Under the pieces are notes generated by a model. That model searched no databases, was not told the DNA's origin, and was given only the letters and a program-made list of their open reading frames with translations. Shown one piece after another: positions 32,460 to 40,836 of a stretch of DNA of 53,863 nucleotides; the stretch's first letter is position 1, and each line of letters starts with the position of its first letter. The position numbers and the translations under genes are program-made. The stretch is from Ruminococcaceae bacterium FB2012 (lineage in GTDB: Bacteria > Bacillota > Clostridia > Oscillospirales > Ruminococcaceae): contig FMXS01000014.1 in NCBI GenBank assembly GCA_900104495.1, positions 1 through 53,863 of the forward strand. Direction: 5' to 3'.

Positions 32460-34781
32460 ATGGCTGAAAAAACATCTGCCGCCGAGGCGCTGAACGCCAA
32501 GAGACTCAGGAAATCAAGCAACAAGAAAAAAATCATAATACTTGTGTGCGTACTGCTTGCCGCTGTGCTGGTCATTTCTATCATTACTTCGATAGATGTG
32601 GTCAACAACAGCAAAAAGGAGAAAGCCAAGGCTATCGTGGCCCAGGTGGATATCAACTCCACCTTTAAGGAAGCCGAGTTTTCGGATAACGACGACTGGG
32701 ATTCCGACGGCATCGCCAACGGAAGCGAGGGCAAGGGCGGTACCAATCTCCAGAACGAGGATACCGACGGCGACGGGCTCTCCGACGGCGACGAGATAGC
32801 TCTCGGCACCGACCCTCTCCAGCCCGATACCGACAAGGACGGTATGCTGGACGGCTACGAGGTCATGGCAGGGACAGATCCCCAAAAAGCCAAATCCGAC
32901 GGAAAGACCGACGACTCTCAGAGAGAGGTCACGATAAAGCGCACCGTGGGCGAAATGACGGCAAAAGTCACCGGCAACCCCAATATCGCCGATCTGACTA
33001 TCGAAGAACTCCGGCTGATGAGCATAAGCTCCAACTCGGGTCTGCTGTCCAAGGCCTATGACGTCTACACTGATTTCTCCTTCAAGGACCTTACGCTGAC
33101 ATTCAAGATCGACACCGAAGCTCTTGACAAGCTGGGCGCGAAGGCCGAGGACGTTTCGGTGCTGGAATTCAACAGCAGTGACCGCTCTTACAGCAAGGTC
33201 AGCTCCAAAGTTGACAGCTCCGCGAAGACTGTCACCGCAAAGGTGGAGAAGCTCGGCACCTACATCATCGGCGTTGAAAAGATCGCCAATGAGGAGCCCA
33301 GCTCGCAGATCGCGTTCCTCATCGACAACTCCGGCTCCATGTATGCCGACTTCAACGGCTACGACGTTGATTTCAAGCGTATAGATTTTGCTAACGACCT
33401 TATGGATAAGCTCGAAGGTGACTACTCTTTTATGATCTCCAAGTTCACGGGAGATTATACCAAGCTCGTTGACTTCACCGGGGACAAGAGCGAACTGAAA
33501 AAAGCGCTGGAAAGCATCCGCACAGACAGCGAGAACTTCAACGGCACCCACAGCCAGCACGCGCTTGAAAGCTGCATCGCAGAATTTACGGTTGACCGCT
33601 CCAGGAAGCTGAGAAACGTTATCGTTTTCCTCACCGACGGCGAATCCGACGAGGAAAACGGCAAGACCCTGGATCAGCTCGTTGCTCTGGCCGAGGAAAA
33701 AGATATTACGATAATGACTGTCGGTCTCGGAAGAGATATCGACAGAAGCTGGCTCCAGCAGCTGGCGGCAGGCACCAGCGGAAAATACTACTCCGCCGCC
33801 GACGCAGAAGCTCTCACAGACGTTTACAAGCAGATACAGACCACCTTTGATTTCGACATAATCAACTACGACAACAACGATGATAAGATCGAAGGATATT
33901 CCCTCTACAACACCGGCTTCAAGCCGGAGGTCAACGGATTCTCCTTCAAGAATTTCCGCACCACCTCCGCTTCCGGCGTGGACTTCGGTATGGCCGTCTT
34001 TGCGAGAGACTGGTATCTCGGGAACATCAAGACAAAGCTGGGCACCATAAAGCCCACCGAGGAGAGCAAACTGAAATACGACTCGGCAGGCTATGATATC
34101 TCCGGCACCAAGCTGGAGGAGATGTATACCAAGCGCGAACCGCTTATCAGCGTGCTTCCCACCGCCTTTGCGGGCGACTTCAACGATGCTAAAAACTACC
34201 TTGACTTCTCCAGCAGCGGCACCGTTCTAAAGGTCAAGTCGGATATGCTGACGAAGGCCGAAAATTCCGGCTGGAAGCCCCAGGAGTATCCGATGAAGGG
34301 CTCGTCCATCGAATGGAACAGCGTTGAGCTGCTCTGCCTTGACGTGGCAGGCTCCTTCGGGAACATTTCCAACACCTACTCCGACTGGGAGGCTCAGCTC
34401 TTCTCGGCGCTGCACACTCTCAACGCTCTCCAGTGGAGCGACAAGGAATACGAGTTCAACCTCACGAGCGGCGACGAAGGCTTTGACAGGCTCAAGAGGC
34501 TCTTAGCCGAGGGATGCCCCGTCGTCACCACCATTGACGACTCCCACACCGTTAACGCTATCGGTCTTATCCAGGATTCCTCCGTTCACCGCCAGTACAT
34601 CCTTCAGGTCTATGACAGCAGCTATCCCGGAAAGACCAAGGAGATCTACATCAAACGTTCGCCCATTGCAAAGTGCAAGATCAGCAACGGCAAGGCCGAA
34701 GTCGATTCCACTCACTTTGAGTATTCGACGACATACGAAGGCAAGCAGGTAGGCCTCAGCTTCTCCGAAGTGCTTTACTGA
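32460..34781 (+). CDS. Membrane-anchored protein with calcium-type repeats, VWA domain and peptidase-like C-terminus
   Basis: 773 residues. A short basic cytoplasmic end is followed by a membrane span (about 25-45) and a thrombospondin type 3-like calcium segment (about 76-140) with DWDSDG, DTDGDGLSDGDE and DTDKDGMLDGYE units. A VWA domain follows, whose metal site shows DNSGS at 289-293 and TDG with D393. The last 170 residues contain GCPVVTTIDDSHTVNAIGL with H696 and a later VYDSSYPG, like the His-Asp half of papain-like C39 peptidases. A matching catalytic cysteine is uncertain (C626 is the nearest candidate). The ATG at 32460 has a distant AAAGGA; a TTG at 32451 is possible. It probably acts in surface adhesion or protein handling. 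Confidence 0.87.
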   Translation: MAEKTSAAEALNAKRLRKSSNKKKIIILVCVLLAAVLVISIITSIDVVNNSKKEKAKAIVAQVDINSTFKEAEFSDNDDWDSDGIANGSEGKGGTNLQNEDTDGDGLSDGDEIALGTDPLQPDTDKDGMLDGYEVMAGTDPQKAKSDGKTDDSQREVTIKRTVGEMTAKVTGNPNIADLTIEELRLMSISSNSGLLSKAYDVYTDFSFKDLTLTFKIDTEALDKLGAKAEDVSVLEFNSSDRSYSKVSSKVDSSAKTVTAKVEKLGTYIIGVEKIANEEPSSQIAFLIDNSGSMYADFNGYDVDFKRIDFANDLMDKLEGDYSFMISKFTGDYTKLVDFTGDKSELKKALESIRTDSENFNGTHSQHALESCIAEFTVDRSRKLRNVIVFLTDGESDEENGKTLDQLVALAEEKDITIMTVGLGRDIDRSWLQQLAAGTSGKYYSAADAEALTDVYKQIQTTFDFDIINYDNNDDKIEGYSLYNTGFKPEVNGFSFKNFRTTSASGVDFGMAVFARDWYLGNIKTKLGTIKPTEESKLKYDSAGYDISGTKLEEMYTKREPLISVLPTAFAGDFNDAKNYLDFSSSGTVLKVKSDMLTKAENSGWKPQEYPMKGSSIEWNSVELLCLDVAGSFGNISNTYSDWEAQLFSALHTLNALQWSDKEYEFNLTSGDEGFDRLKRLLAEGCPVVTTIDDSHTVNAIGLIQDSSVHRQYILQVYDSSYPGKTKEIYIKRSPIAKCKISNGKAEVDSTHFEYSTTYEGKQVGLSFSEVLY

Positions 34782-34803
34782 TAAAGCAAAACGAATCAAC
34801 AAA

Positions 34804-34834
34804 AAATGCCGCACCCGTAACGGATGCGGCATTT
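34804..34834 (+). terminator. Bidirectional terminator between the VWA-protein gene and xylA
   Basis: The stem AAATGCCGCA/TGCGGCATTT (34804-34813, 34825-34834) with an inner CCG/CGG is flanked by A on the left and T-rich sequence on the right. Confidence 0.88.
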
Positions 34835-34844
34835 ATTATTCGGT

Positions 34845-36173
34845 TCAGAACATTTTGAACATAATGTTGTTGAGAATGCTTTCCAGCATTTCCTGACGTC
34901 CGGAGGAGAGGGAATCTGTTACCTCGCCCTTTTCAAGAGCATACTTTTCAAGGTCTTCCATGGTGACCTTGCCGTCGATGATGTCCTTGCCGATGCCGGT
35001 CTTCCAGGAGGCGTATCTGTCCTCAACGAACTTATCCAGTCTGCCGTCCTCAATGACCTTGACTGCGATCCTGAGTCCGAGAGCGAAGGCGTCCATACCT
35101 GCGATGTAGCTGTAGAAGATATCCTCCTTGGTGTAGCTGCCGCGGCGGGCCTTGGCATCGAAGTTCAGACCGCCGTTGGTAAAGCCACCTGCCTTGAGGA
35201 CCTCATACATACAAAGAGCAGCCTCGTAAACATTGGTGGGGAACTGGTCGGTATCCCAGCCCAGCAGCATATCTCCCTGGTTGGCGTCAATGGAGCCGAA
35301 GAAGCCGTTGTCTCTCGCAACGCGCAGCTCGTGCTGGAAGGTATGCTGAGCAAGTGTGGCGTGGTTGGCCTCAATGTTCATTTTGAAGTCCTTGTCAAGG
35401 CCGTACTTGCGGAGGAAGCCGATAACGGTAGCGGTATCGAAGTCATACTGGTGCTTTGTGGGCTCCTTGGGCTTGGGCTCGATGTAGAAGTCACCCTTAT
35501 AGCCCTTGCTTCTTGCGTAGTCAACGGCAAGTCTCATAAGTCTTGCCATATTGTCGAGCTCAAGGCCCATATCGGTGTTCAGCAGGGTCTCGTAGCCCTC
35601 GCGGCCGCCCCAGAAAACATAGCCCATACCGCCCAGCTTGATAGTGGAGTCGATAGCCTTCTTGATCTGAGCGGCGGCATAAGCGAACACATCTGCGGAA
35701 GGAGATGTGCCTGCGCCGTGCATATATCTGGGATGATCGAAGCACTTGGCTGTGCCCCAAAGCAGCTTCTTGGAAGGATCGGCCTTCATCTTTTCAGCCA
35801 CATAGTCAACGATCTCGTCAAACTTTTCGTTGGTCTCGGCAAGGGTGCCGTACTCGGGCGAAAGGTCACGGTCGTGATAGCAGAAATAGTCGATGGACAG
35901 CTTGTCCATGATCTCGAAAGCGGCATCCACCTTAGCCTTGGCTCTGGCCTCGGGAGCGGTCTCGCCCCAGCTCTTATCGGCAGTGCCTACGCCGAACATA
36001 TCGGTGCCGTCGCCGCCCATGGTGTGCCACCAGGAAAGAGCGAATTTCAGCTGCTCGCGCATGGTCTTTCCGCCGACTACCTCTTCGGGATTATAGTATT
36101 TGAACGCCAGCGGGTTGGTGGAATCGGGTCCCTCGTAAGGGATCTTGGGGATGCTTGCAAAAAACTCAGCCAT
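34845..36173 (-). CDS. xylA: Xylose isomerase
   Basis: 442 residues, the long class II form. It converts D-xylose to D-xylulose using two divalent metals. FCYHDRDLSPE (about 100-110) holds the catalytic histidine; later EPKPKEPTKHQYDFD and NIEANHATLA give metal ligands. The ATG at 36173 follows GGAGG; an ATG at 36209 would lie at the operator edge. Promoter 36241-36270 carries an operator-like site at the start point, as does xylB 12 kb away. Confidence 0.98.
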   Translation of the reverse strand: MAEFFASIPKIPYEGPDSTNPLAFKYYNPEEVVGGKTMREQLKFALSWWHTMGGDGTDMFGVGTADKSWGETAPEARAKAKVDAAFEIMDKLSIDYFCYHDRDLSPEYGTLAETNEKFDEIVDYVAEKMKADPSKKLLWGTAKCFDHPRYMHGAGTSPSADVFAYAAAQIKKAIDSTIKLGGMGYVFWGGREGYETLLNTDMGLELDNMARLMRLAVDYARSKGYKGDFYIEPKPKEPTKHQYDFDTATVIGFLRKYGLDKDFKMNIEANHATLAQHTFQHELRVARDNGFFGSIDANQGDMLLGWDTDQFPTNVYEAALCMYEVLKAGGFTNGGLNFDAKARRGSYTKEDIFYSYIAGMDAFALGLRIAVKVIEDGRLDKFVEDRYASWKTGIGKDIIDGKVTMEDLEKYALEKGEVTDSLSSGRQEMLESILNNIMFKMF

Positions 36174-36220
36174 GATAATTACCTCCGTTATATCTGTTTT
36201 TACGCACAAAAAACGTCCGC

Positions 36221-36237
36221 ATAAAAACGTTTACAAT
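36221..36237 (-). promoter_or_regulatory. LacI-type operator candidate of xylA
   Basis: ATTGTAAACGTTTTTAT on the minus strand contains the palindrome AAACGTTT (36225-36232) and shares TGTAAACG with the xylB site. It begins 3 bases downstream of the -10 and covers the expected start point. A CcpA catabolite site is the alternative. Confidence 0.65.
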
Positions 36238-36240
36238 ATA

Positions 36241-36270
36241 ATGATACACCAAAGAAGCCCTGCTTGTCAA
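36241..36270 (-). promoter_or_regulatory. Promoter of xylA
   Basis: TTGACA (36265-36270), an 18-base spacer and TATCAT (36241-36246) on the minus strand. Confidence 0.75.
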
Positions 36271-36315
36271 TATAAATTTTATACGATTATATAAATATAT
36301 GCTCTGTTTCGGTTA

Positions 36316-37221
36316 TCAGGCGCTTTTGAGGGTGCAGACCACAAGGTGGAAGGAGTCCAGCCAGCGGAGAGTCCAGCCGCTGTTGCCCACGCCTCTGCTG
36401 ACGATCATAGCGCTGTTGCCGTTATTGTATCTTCCGGAGGTATACTTCGGGAAGAAGCCTTGTCCCGGGGCGTAGATGCCGCCGATGAAAGGCAGGCCGA
36501 TGAGTCCGCCGTGGGCGTGTCCGCTGAACACGAGGTCGGCTGTGGAGTTCTTCTCCGAGGTCTTTTTCACGATCTCGTCAAAGTCCTCGGGATAGTGATG
36601 CAGCCAGATAACGAACCTCTGATTTGGGGGAAGAGTGCGCATAAGCTCGGCTGCTCTGCCGGCGTCGGGCTCGGTATCCGTTCCGGCGATAAGTATTTTG
36701 CTGCCGTTACGCTCGATAGTGGTATAGTCGTTTTCAAGCACGGTTATCTTATTCTTCTCGCAGCACTTGCGCATCTTGTCGAGGTCGCCCTGGCTGAGGT
36801 CGAAGTCGTGGTTGCCCCACACGAGATAGCAGGGAGCGATCTTTGACACCTTTTCAAGGAAGCTGTCGGCAGCGTCGATGTCCGTCTTGATAGAATCGGC
36901 GATGTCGCCCGTCAAGAAAATATAGTCCGGGAGTTCTTCCCTTATCTTCTTTACGAGCCTGTCTTCATATCCGCCGCCGTGGTTGTGGTAATCCGACACA
37001 TGAACTATCCTCACGCCGTTGAAGGCTTTTGGAATGTCACGGTTAAGAAACTCGATCTCTTCCACCTGGATATAGAGATTCGATCTGAAAAACTCGCCCA
37101 CTATAAGCAGCAGGATCAGACCTATTATCAGAAGCACTCTGCGTCTTCTTGTGTGGCGCTTCTCTCCGCTCAGTCCGCCGGGATTGAGCTCACTTCCGTA
37201 CAAGCTTTTTTCTGTATTCAA
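36316..37221 (-). CDS. Membrane-anchored metallophosphoesterase (YaeI/YkuE-like)
   Basis: 301 residues. A basic N-terminus and one membrane span (about 28-46) precede a calcineurin-like domain with VSDYHN (usual family form SDLH, so the D-x-H pair is kept), GDIAD, GNHD, WLHHYP and SGHAHGG. These ligate a two-metal centre. Relatives hydrolyse UDP-diacylglucosamine-like lipids or phosphodiesters; the substrate here is unknown. The start is TTG at 37221 with GGAGG six bases upstream, inside the end of ruvX (32-base overlap). Confidence 0.9.
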   Translation of the reverse strand: MNTEKSLYGSELNPGGLSGEKRHTRRRRVLLIIGLILLLIVGEFFRSNLYIQVEEIEFLNRDIPKAFNGVRIVHVSDYHNHGGGYEDRLVKKIREELPDYIFLTGDIADSIKTDIDAADSFLEKVSKIAPCYLVWGNHDFDLSQGDLDKMRKCCEKNKITVLENDYTTIERNGSKILIAGTDTEPDAGRAAELMRTLPPNQRFVIWLHHYPEDFDEIVKKTSEKNSTADLVFSGHAHGGLIGLPFIGGIYAPGQGFFPKYTSGRYNNGNSAMIVSRGVGNSGWTLRWLDSFHLVVCTLKSA

Positions 37222-37615
37222 GGTACGCCTCCAAAATCACTGTCGCGGCAACGGTATCCACCACTGCCTTACGTTTCTTTCCGCGGACATTAGTTTCGTT
37301 GAGGATATTGTGGGCCGAAACTGTGGTCGAACGTTCGTCCCACATATTGACCGGGATCTCGGTCAGCTGAGAGAGCATTTCCGCGAAGGCCTCGCACTTC
37401 TCGGCCCGCGGGCCCTTTGAGCCGTTCATATTCAGCGGAAGCCCGACGATTATCTCCCCAACTTCGTACTGCTCCGCCATATGCGCCACCTTCATTGCAA
37501 GGAGCTGTGCATTGCGTTCCTCTATGGTGCCGATAGGTGAAGCGAGGAACTCCGTCCGGTCGCAGACCGCAAGTCCCGTGCGGGCGTCGCCGTAATCCAC
37601 CGCCATTATTTTCAT
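37190..37615 (-). CDS. ruvX: Putative Holliday junction resolvase / pre-16S rRNA nuclease YqgF
   Basis: 141 residues with the RNase H-like fold of YqgF: MAVDYGDARTGLAV at the N-terminus with the first catalytic aspartate, VGLPLNMNGSKGPRA near 70, and DERSTTV near 100 with the second acid. The family processes the 5' end of 16S rRNA precursor in E. coli. The ATG at 37615 follows AAGGAG. The metallophosphoesterase overlaps its 3' end. Confidence 0.95.
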   Translation of the reverse strand: MKIMAVDYGDARTGLAVCDRTEFLASPIGTIEERNAQLLAMKVAHMAEQYEVGEIIVGLPLNMNGSKGPRAEKCEAFAEMLSQLTEIPVNMWDERSTTVSAHNILNETNVRGKKRKAVVDTVAATVILEAYLEYRKKLVRK

Positions 37616-37655
37616 CCCGTTATTCTCCTTCCGAGCCAATTTAAACCTATGAAAA

Positions 37656-37684
37656 ATTATACCACAGCCGTCCTTCAATGTCAA
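37656..37684 (-). promoter_or_regulatory. Promoter of ruvX
   Basis: TTGACA (37679-37684), a 17-base spacer and TATAAT (37656-37661) with a TG extension on the minus strand. Confidence 0.9.
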
Positions 37685-37695
37685 CAAAAATAGGC

Positions 37696-37731
37696 GCAAA
37701 AAATGACGGCCTCAGAGAAGAAGCCGTCATT
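37696..37731 (-). terminator. Terminator of the UPF0237-UPF0210 operon
   Basis: The stem AATGACGGC/GCCGTCATT (37702-37710, 37723-37731) is followed by TTTTTTGCG on the minus strand. It lies just before the ruvX promoter. Confidence 0.88.
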
Positions 37732-37739
37732 GCAGAATG

Positions 37740-39095
37740 TCAGTTTTTCAGTGAATGGAGCGGAGCGGGGATCTGTCCGCCTCGGCCGATGAATTTTGAA
37801 GGCGATTCCTTCCGCACCGGCATTACAGGGCCGCATCCGAAGAGGCCGCCCCAGTCAAGCTCCTCGCCGACTTTCCTGCCGATAGCGGGGATCACGCGGA
37901 CCGCCGTGGTCTTGGTATTGACCATACCGATAGCGGCTTCATCCGCGATGATAGCGGCAATGGTATCCGCGGGAGTGTCCCCGGGAATGACTATCATATC
38001 AAGGCCGACGGAGCATACTGCGGTCATAGCCTCCAGCTTTTCGATAGAAAGCGTTCCCGCCTTGGCGGCTTCGATCATACCTGCGTCCTCAGACACCGGG
38101 ATAAAGGCGCCGGACAGTCCGCCGATGCGCGAGCAGGCCATTACGCCGCCCTTCTTGACCGCATCGTTCAGCAGGGCAAGAGCCGCTGTCGTTCCGTGGG
38201 TGCCGCATCTTTCAAGGCCGATCTCCTCAAGGATATGAGCAACGGAGTCGCCCACTGCGGGAGTGGGAGCCAGCGAAAGGTCCACGATGCCGAAGGGCAC
38301 GCCCAGTCTCTGAGAGGCTGTTACTCCCACCAGCTGGCCCACTCTTGTGATCTTATAGCTGATCTTCTTTATCACGTCGGAGATCTGAGTTATATCCGCG
38401 TCGGGATATTTTTTCAGAGCGGCGCGGACAACTCCGGGGCCTGAAACGCCCACGTTTATCATGCAGTCGGGCTCGCCGACGCCGTGATAGGCGCCTGCCA
38501 TGAAGGGATTGTCCTCCACGGAGTTGCAGAACACCACCAGCTTAGCCGCGCCGAAGCAGGCGGAGTCCACGGTCTTTTCGGCGCACTCACGGACGATCCT
38601 TCCCATAAGGGAGCAGGCGTCGAGGTTGATGCCCGCTTTGGTGGAGCCCACATTCACCGAGGAGCATACTCTCTCGGTGCAGGCCAAAGCCTCGGGAATG
38701 GACTCGATAAGCTCTCTGTCGCCTGCGGAGAAGCCGTTCTGCACAAGTGCGGAATATCCGCCGATGAGATTAACGCCCACGGCTTTTGCGGCCGCATCCA
38801 TAGCCTTTGCAAAAGGCACGGGGGAGCAGTGACAGGCCGCCGAAACGATAGCGATAGGCGTAACGGAGATACGCTTGTTGATTATCGGGATGCCGTATTC
38901 CTTTTCTATCTGCTCACCGACCTCAACGAGCCTTGCGGCCTTTTCGGTGATCTTTTTATAGACCTTTTCGCAGGCCTTGTCGATATCGGCGTCGATACAG
39001 TCCAGCAGGGATATGCCCATTGTGATAGTGCGGATATCAAGGCACTCCTCCTGTATCATGCGAATGGTCTCAAGCACGTCATAAGTATTAAGCAT
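37740..39095 (-). CDS. UPF0210 (DUF711/PFL-like) protein
   Basis: 451 residues, standard length for UPF0210. Conserved stretches include RTITMGISLLDCIDAD, SVTPIAIVSAACH, NLIGGYSALVQNG, FCNSVEDNPFMAGAYHG and SRIGGLSGAF. The family has remote similarity to glycyl-radical-type barrels but no glycyl radical motif is evident, and its activity is unproven. AAGGG lies before the ATG. It is always found next to the small ACT protein encoded 20 bases upstream here, which may sense a ligand for it. Confidence 0.93.
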   Translation of the reverse strand: MLNTYDVLETIRMIQEECLDIRTITMGISLLDCIDADIDKACEKVYKKITEKAARLVEVGEQIEKEYGIPIINKRISVTPIAIVSAACHCSPVPFAKAMDAAAKAVGVNLIGGYSALVQNGFSAGDRELIESIPEALACTERVCSSVNVGSTKAGINLDACSLMGRIVRECAEKTVDSACFGAAKLVVFCNSVEDNPFMAGAYHGVGEPDCMINVGVSGPGVVRAALKKYPDADITQISDVIKKISYKITRVGQLVGVTASQRLGVPFGIVDLSLAPTPAVGDSVAHILEEIGLERCGTHGTTAALALLNDAVKKGGVMACSRIGGLSGAFIPVSEDAGMIEAAKAGTLSIEKLEAMTAVCSVGLDMIVIPGDTPADTIAAIIADEAAIGMVNTKTTAVRVIPAIGRKVGEELDWGGLFGCGPVMPVRKESPSKFIGRGGQIPAPLHSLKN

Positions 39096-39115
39096 TTTCA
39101 GCAGTCCCTTCCGCG

Positions 39116-39385
39116 TCAGATATGGTGCATACAGTTGAAGATGTCCTCGTGCATGGTATGGATCTTGAGACCCATAGAATCTCCGAGGGCTGTCAGATCA
39201 TCGGCCAGGGATGCGAAATCCCCGGAAAGTCCGCTGATATCCACCAGCATTATCATAGCAAAAAGCTCCTGGAGGACGCTTTGTGTGACCTCGATCACGT
39301 TCGCGTTATGCTCCGCGCATTTTGTGCTTACCTTTGCAAGAATGCCCACGGCGTCCTTGCCTATAACAGTAACTACTGCTCTCAT
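39116..39385 (-). CDS. UPF0237 ACT-domain protein
   Basis: 89 residues forming one ACT fold: VVTVIGKDAVGILAKVSTKCAEH with the usual ligand-site glycine, then NVIEVTQSVLQELFAMIMLVD. ACT domains bind amino acids or purines as regulators. It is the first gene of a two-gene operon with UPF0210, a pairing widely conserved in Bacillota. AAAGGCGGT precedes the ATG. Confidence 0.93.
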   Translation of the reverse strand: MRAVVTVIGKDAVGILAKVSTKCAEHNANVIEVTQSVLQELFAMIMLVDISGLSGDFASLADDLTALGDSMGLKIHTMHEDIFNCMHHI

Positions 39386-39417
39386 AAAAACTACCGCCTT
39401 TCAAGGAATATATTGAT

Positions 39418-39446
39418 ATTATAACTCTTTACCGTCCTTACGTCAA
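39418..39446 (-). promoter_or_regulatory. Promoter of the UPF0237-UPF0210 operon
   Basis: TTGACG (39441-39446), a 17-base spacer and TATAAT (39418-39423) on the minus strand. The -35 overlaps the last codons of the upstream membrane protein gene. Confidence 0.8.
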
Positions 39447-39976
39447 GAGGGAGGACGGTGATCGGGGCCGCCCTCGGGGGGACGTCCTGCTCCGGGGCCC
39501 TGCATAGGGATGCCTGCTCTCTTCAAAGCCGCCTTCATAAACAGCGGAGTGAGGAAGAAGATCAGTACGAAGGCCACCGCGAAGCAGAGTGCCAGCGAGC
39601 TTAAAAACATAGGCGCGAAAGGCATCTTTGCGCCGTGGCCGGTGGCCTGCTTATAGGCGATAAACACCATAGTAAAGGTGATGATCGGCGTATAGATCAG
39701 GTCGGAGACGAGGGTTTCCGCCAGGCGCGTACCGATCTTTCCGGGCTGAAGGCCCAGCTTGCGGCCCAACGCATCGTTGACCTTTTTCATCGGCACCAGC
39801 AAACCTATCACCATACTGATAGCAAAGCTGACGGCGATATTGATAAGCAATGAAACGAGGAATTTCGGAACGGTATACTCCGTTTTGCCCAATGAACTCA
39901 GCAGGCCGGTCAGAGACAGGCAGAAGCTGAGGGAGAGCCCCATATACAAGCTCATTAATCTTCCGACTTTTTTCAA
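39443..39976 (-). CDS. Small integral membrane protein, unrecognised
   Basis: 177 residues with four hydrophobic spans (about 10-30, 40-63, 93-112 and 123-146) and a Pro/Gly-rich cytoplasmic tail. The first and third spans are similar in layout, suggestive of a two-fold repeat like the DUF2798 group, but that link is weak. The start appears to be TTG at 39976 with AAGGA upstream; an ATG seven codons in is possible. It has its own promoter. Function unknown. Confidence 0.72.
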   Translation of the reverse strand: MKKVGRLMSLYMGLSLSFCLSLTGLLSSLGKTEYTVPKFLVSLLINIAVSFAISMVIGLLVPMKKVNDALGRKLGLQPGKIGTRLAETLVSDLIYTPIITFTMVFIAYKQATGHGAKMPFAPMFLSSLALCFAVAFVLIFFLTPLFMKAALKRAGIPMQGPGAGRPPEGGPDHRPPS

Positions 39977-40011
39977 TCAGATCAGTCCTTTCTGTTTCAA
40001 TGCACATCTTT

Positions 40012-40040
40012 ATTTTATCAAATCCGGTGCTTTTTGTCAA
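40012..40040 (-). promoter_or_regulatory. Promoter of the small membrane protein
   Basis: TTGACA (40035-40040), a 17-base spacer and TAAAAT (40012-40017) with a TG extension on the minus strand. Confidence 0.8.
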
Positions 40041-40645
40041 GCGGGGGAAGAGTTTCGGGAGTTGAGTCTTTCCAGCGCCATCTGAACGCCTGTCTTGCCT
40101 TGGTCTTCGGGGTTTAGGTCCACGTCCTTGACGTTTATCTTCCACTCGGAGCTCTCGGGGAGCATCATATAGGCGGCGTTGTGTTCCTGCCACTCAAAGG
40201 CCATGTCCTCCGGGGTGCGCCAGCTTTCCATATCCGCCCCGTGGATATGGTGCGCCGACGCAAGCGCTTCGCAGATAAGCACGATATCCGCTTTGAGGGT
40301 GATCTTGTAGGAGTCTATGATCTTCCAGTTGTCGGGGGTGTAGATCGCGGTGAAGATCTCGCCGTTATAGGTGAATGTGTAATTCGTGCCGGAGCCGTCG
40401 GTGTCATAAAGGCCGATCTCCTCCGGGGAAGTAAGGATTCCCGGCGTTTCGGCTTCACTGCTGTCGGTGACGGGGGAGGTCTCCGTCCGCTTTGAGGTGG
40501 TCGTTACAGTCGTTGTCTGCGTGGTCGCGGAGGTGGTAACAGCGGTGGTCCCGGAAGTCTGTCGGGGCCCGTCGGAGGACGCACCTATCCCGGTGCCGCA
40601 TCCGGCAAGCATACAGGCCGCAAGCACAAGCACAGCTTTTTTCAC
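40037..40645 (-). CDS. Lipoprotein, unrecognised
   Basis: 202 residues. The signal peptide ends at lipobox LAGC, cysteine 16. A Thr/Ser-rich linker (about 25-65) leads to a domain of about 130 residues with YTFTYNGEIFTAIYTPDNWKI and ICEALASAHHIHG. I recognise no family. The start is GTG at 40645 behind AAGGGGGGA. It is divergent from lacZ with separate promoters. Confidence 0.8.
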   Translation of the reverse strand: MKKAVLVLAACMLAGCGTGIGASSDGPRQTSGTTAVTTSATTQTTTVTTTSKRTETSPVTDSSEAETPGILTSPEEIGLYDTDGSGTNYTFTYNGEIFTAIYTPDNWKIIDSYKITLKADIVLICEALASAHHIHGADMESWRTPEDMAFEWQEHNAAYMMLPESSEWKINVKDVDLNPEDQGKTGVQMALERLNSRNSSPA

Positions 40646-40677
40646 CCTGTTCCCCCCTTTTTGGTTTATCCTGTTTA

Positions 40678-40706
40678 ATTATACCATTTCGGAGCGTTAA
40701 AGTCAA
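40678..40706 (-). promoter_or_regulatory. Promoter of the 40037-40645 lipoprotein
   Basis: TTGACT (40701-40706), a 17-base spacer and TATAAT (40678-40683) with a TG extension on the minus strand. Confidence 0.85.
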
Positions 40707-40770
40707 GGAGCGGGACGACCCGAAGGCGGGAAAGCTCCGCAGTATCTCCGCATTTTTTCAAATATTGATG

Positions 40771-40799
40771 TTGATTATTCGGAAGCGGTATGGTATAAT
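40771..40799 (+). promoter_or_regulatory. Promoter of lacZ
   Basis: TTGATT (40771-40776), a 17-base spacer and TATAAT (40794-40799) with a TG extension. No AAnCGnTT operator is seen here, unlike the xyl promoters. Confidence 0.85.
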
Positions 40800-40836
40800 A
40801 ATATTAAACTGAATAATCTGCGAAAGGATGATGAAA

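Noticed and set aside
34824..36224. Long open frame (466 codons) on the plus strand
   Set aside because: It is the exact antisense of xylA, has no ribosome site and no recognisable domain; it arises from the codon bias of xylA.
36221..36237. Assigning the xylA site to CcpA catabolite control
   Set aside because: The site differs from the usual cre pattern in one position and matches sites at xylB and lacI equally well; a local LacI-type repressor explains the placement better, though CcpA is not excluded.
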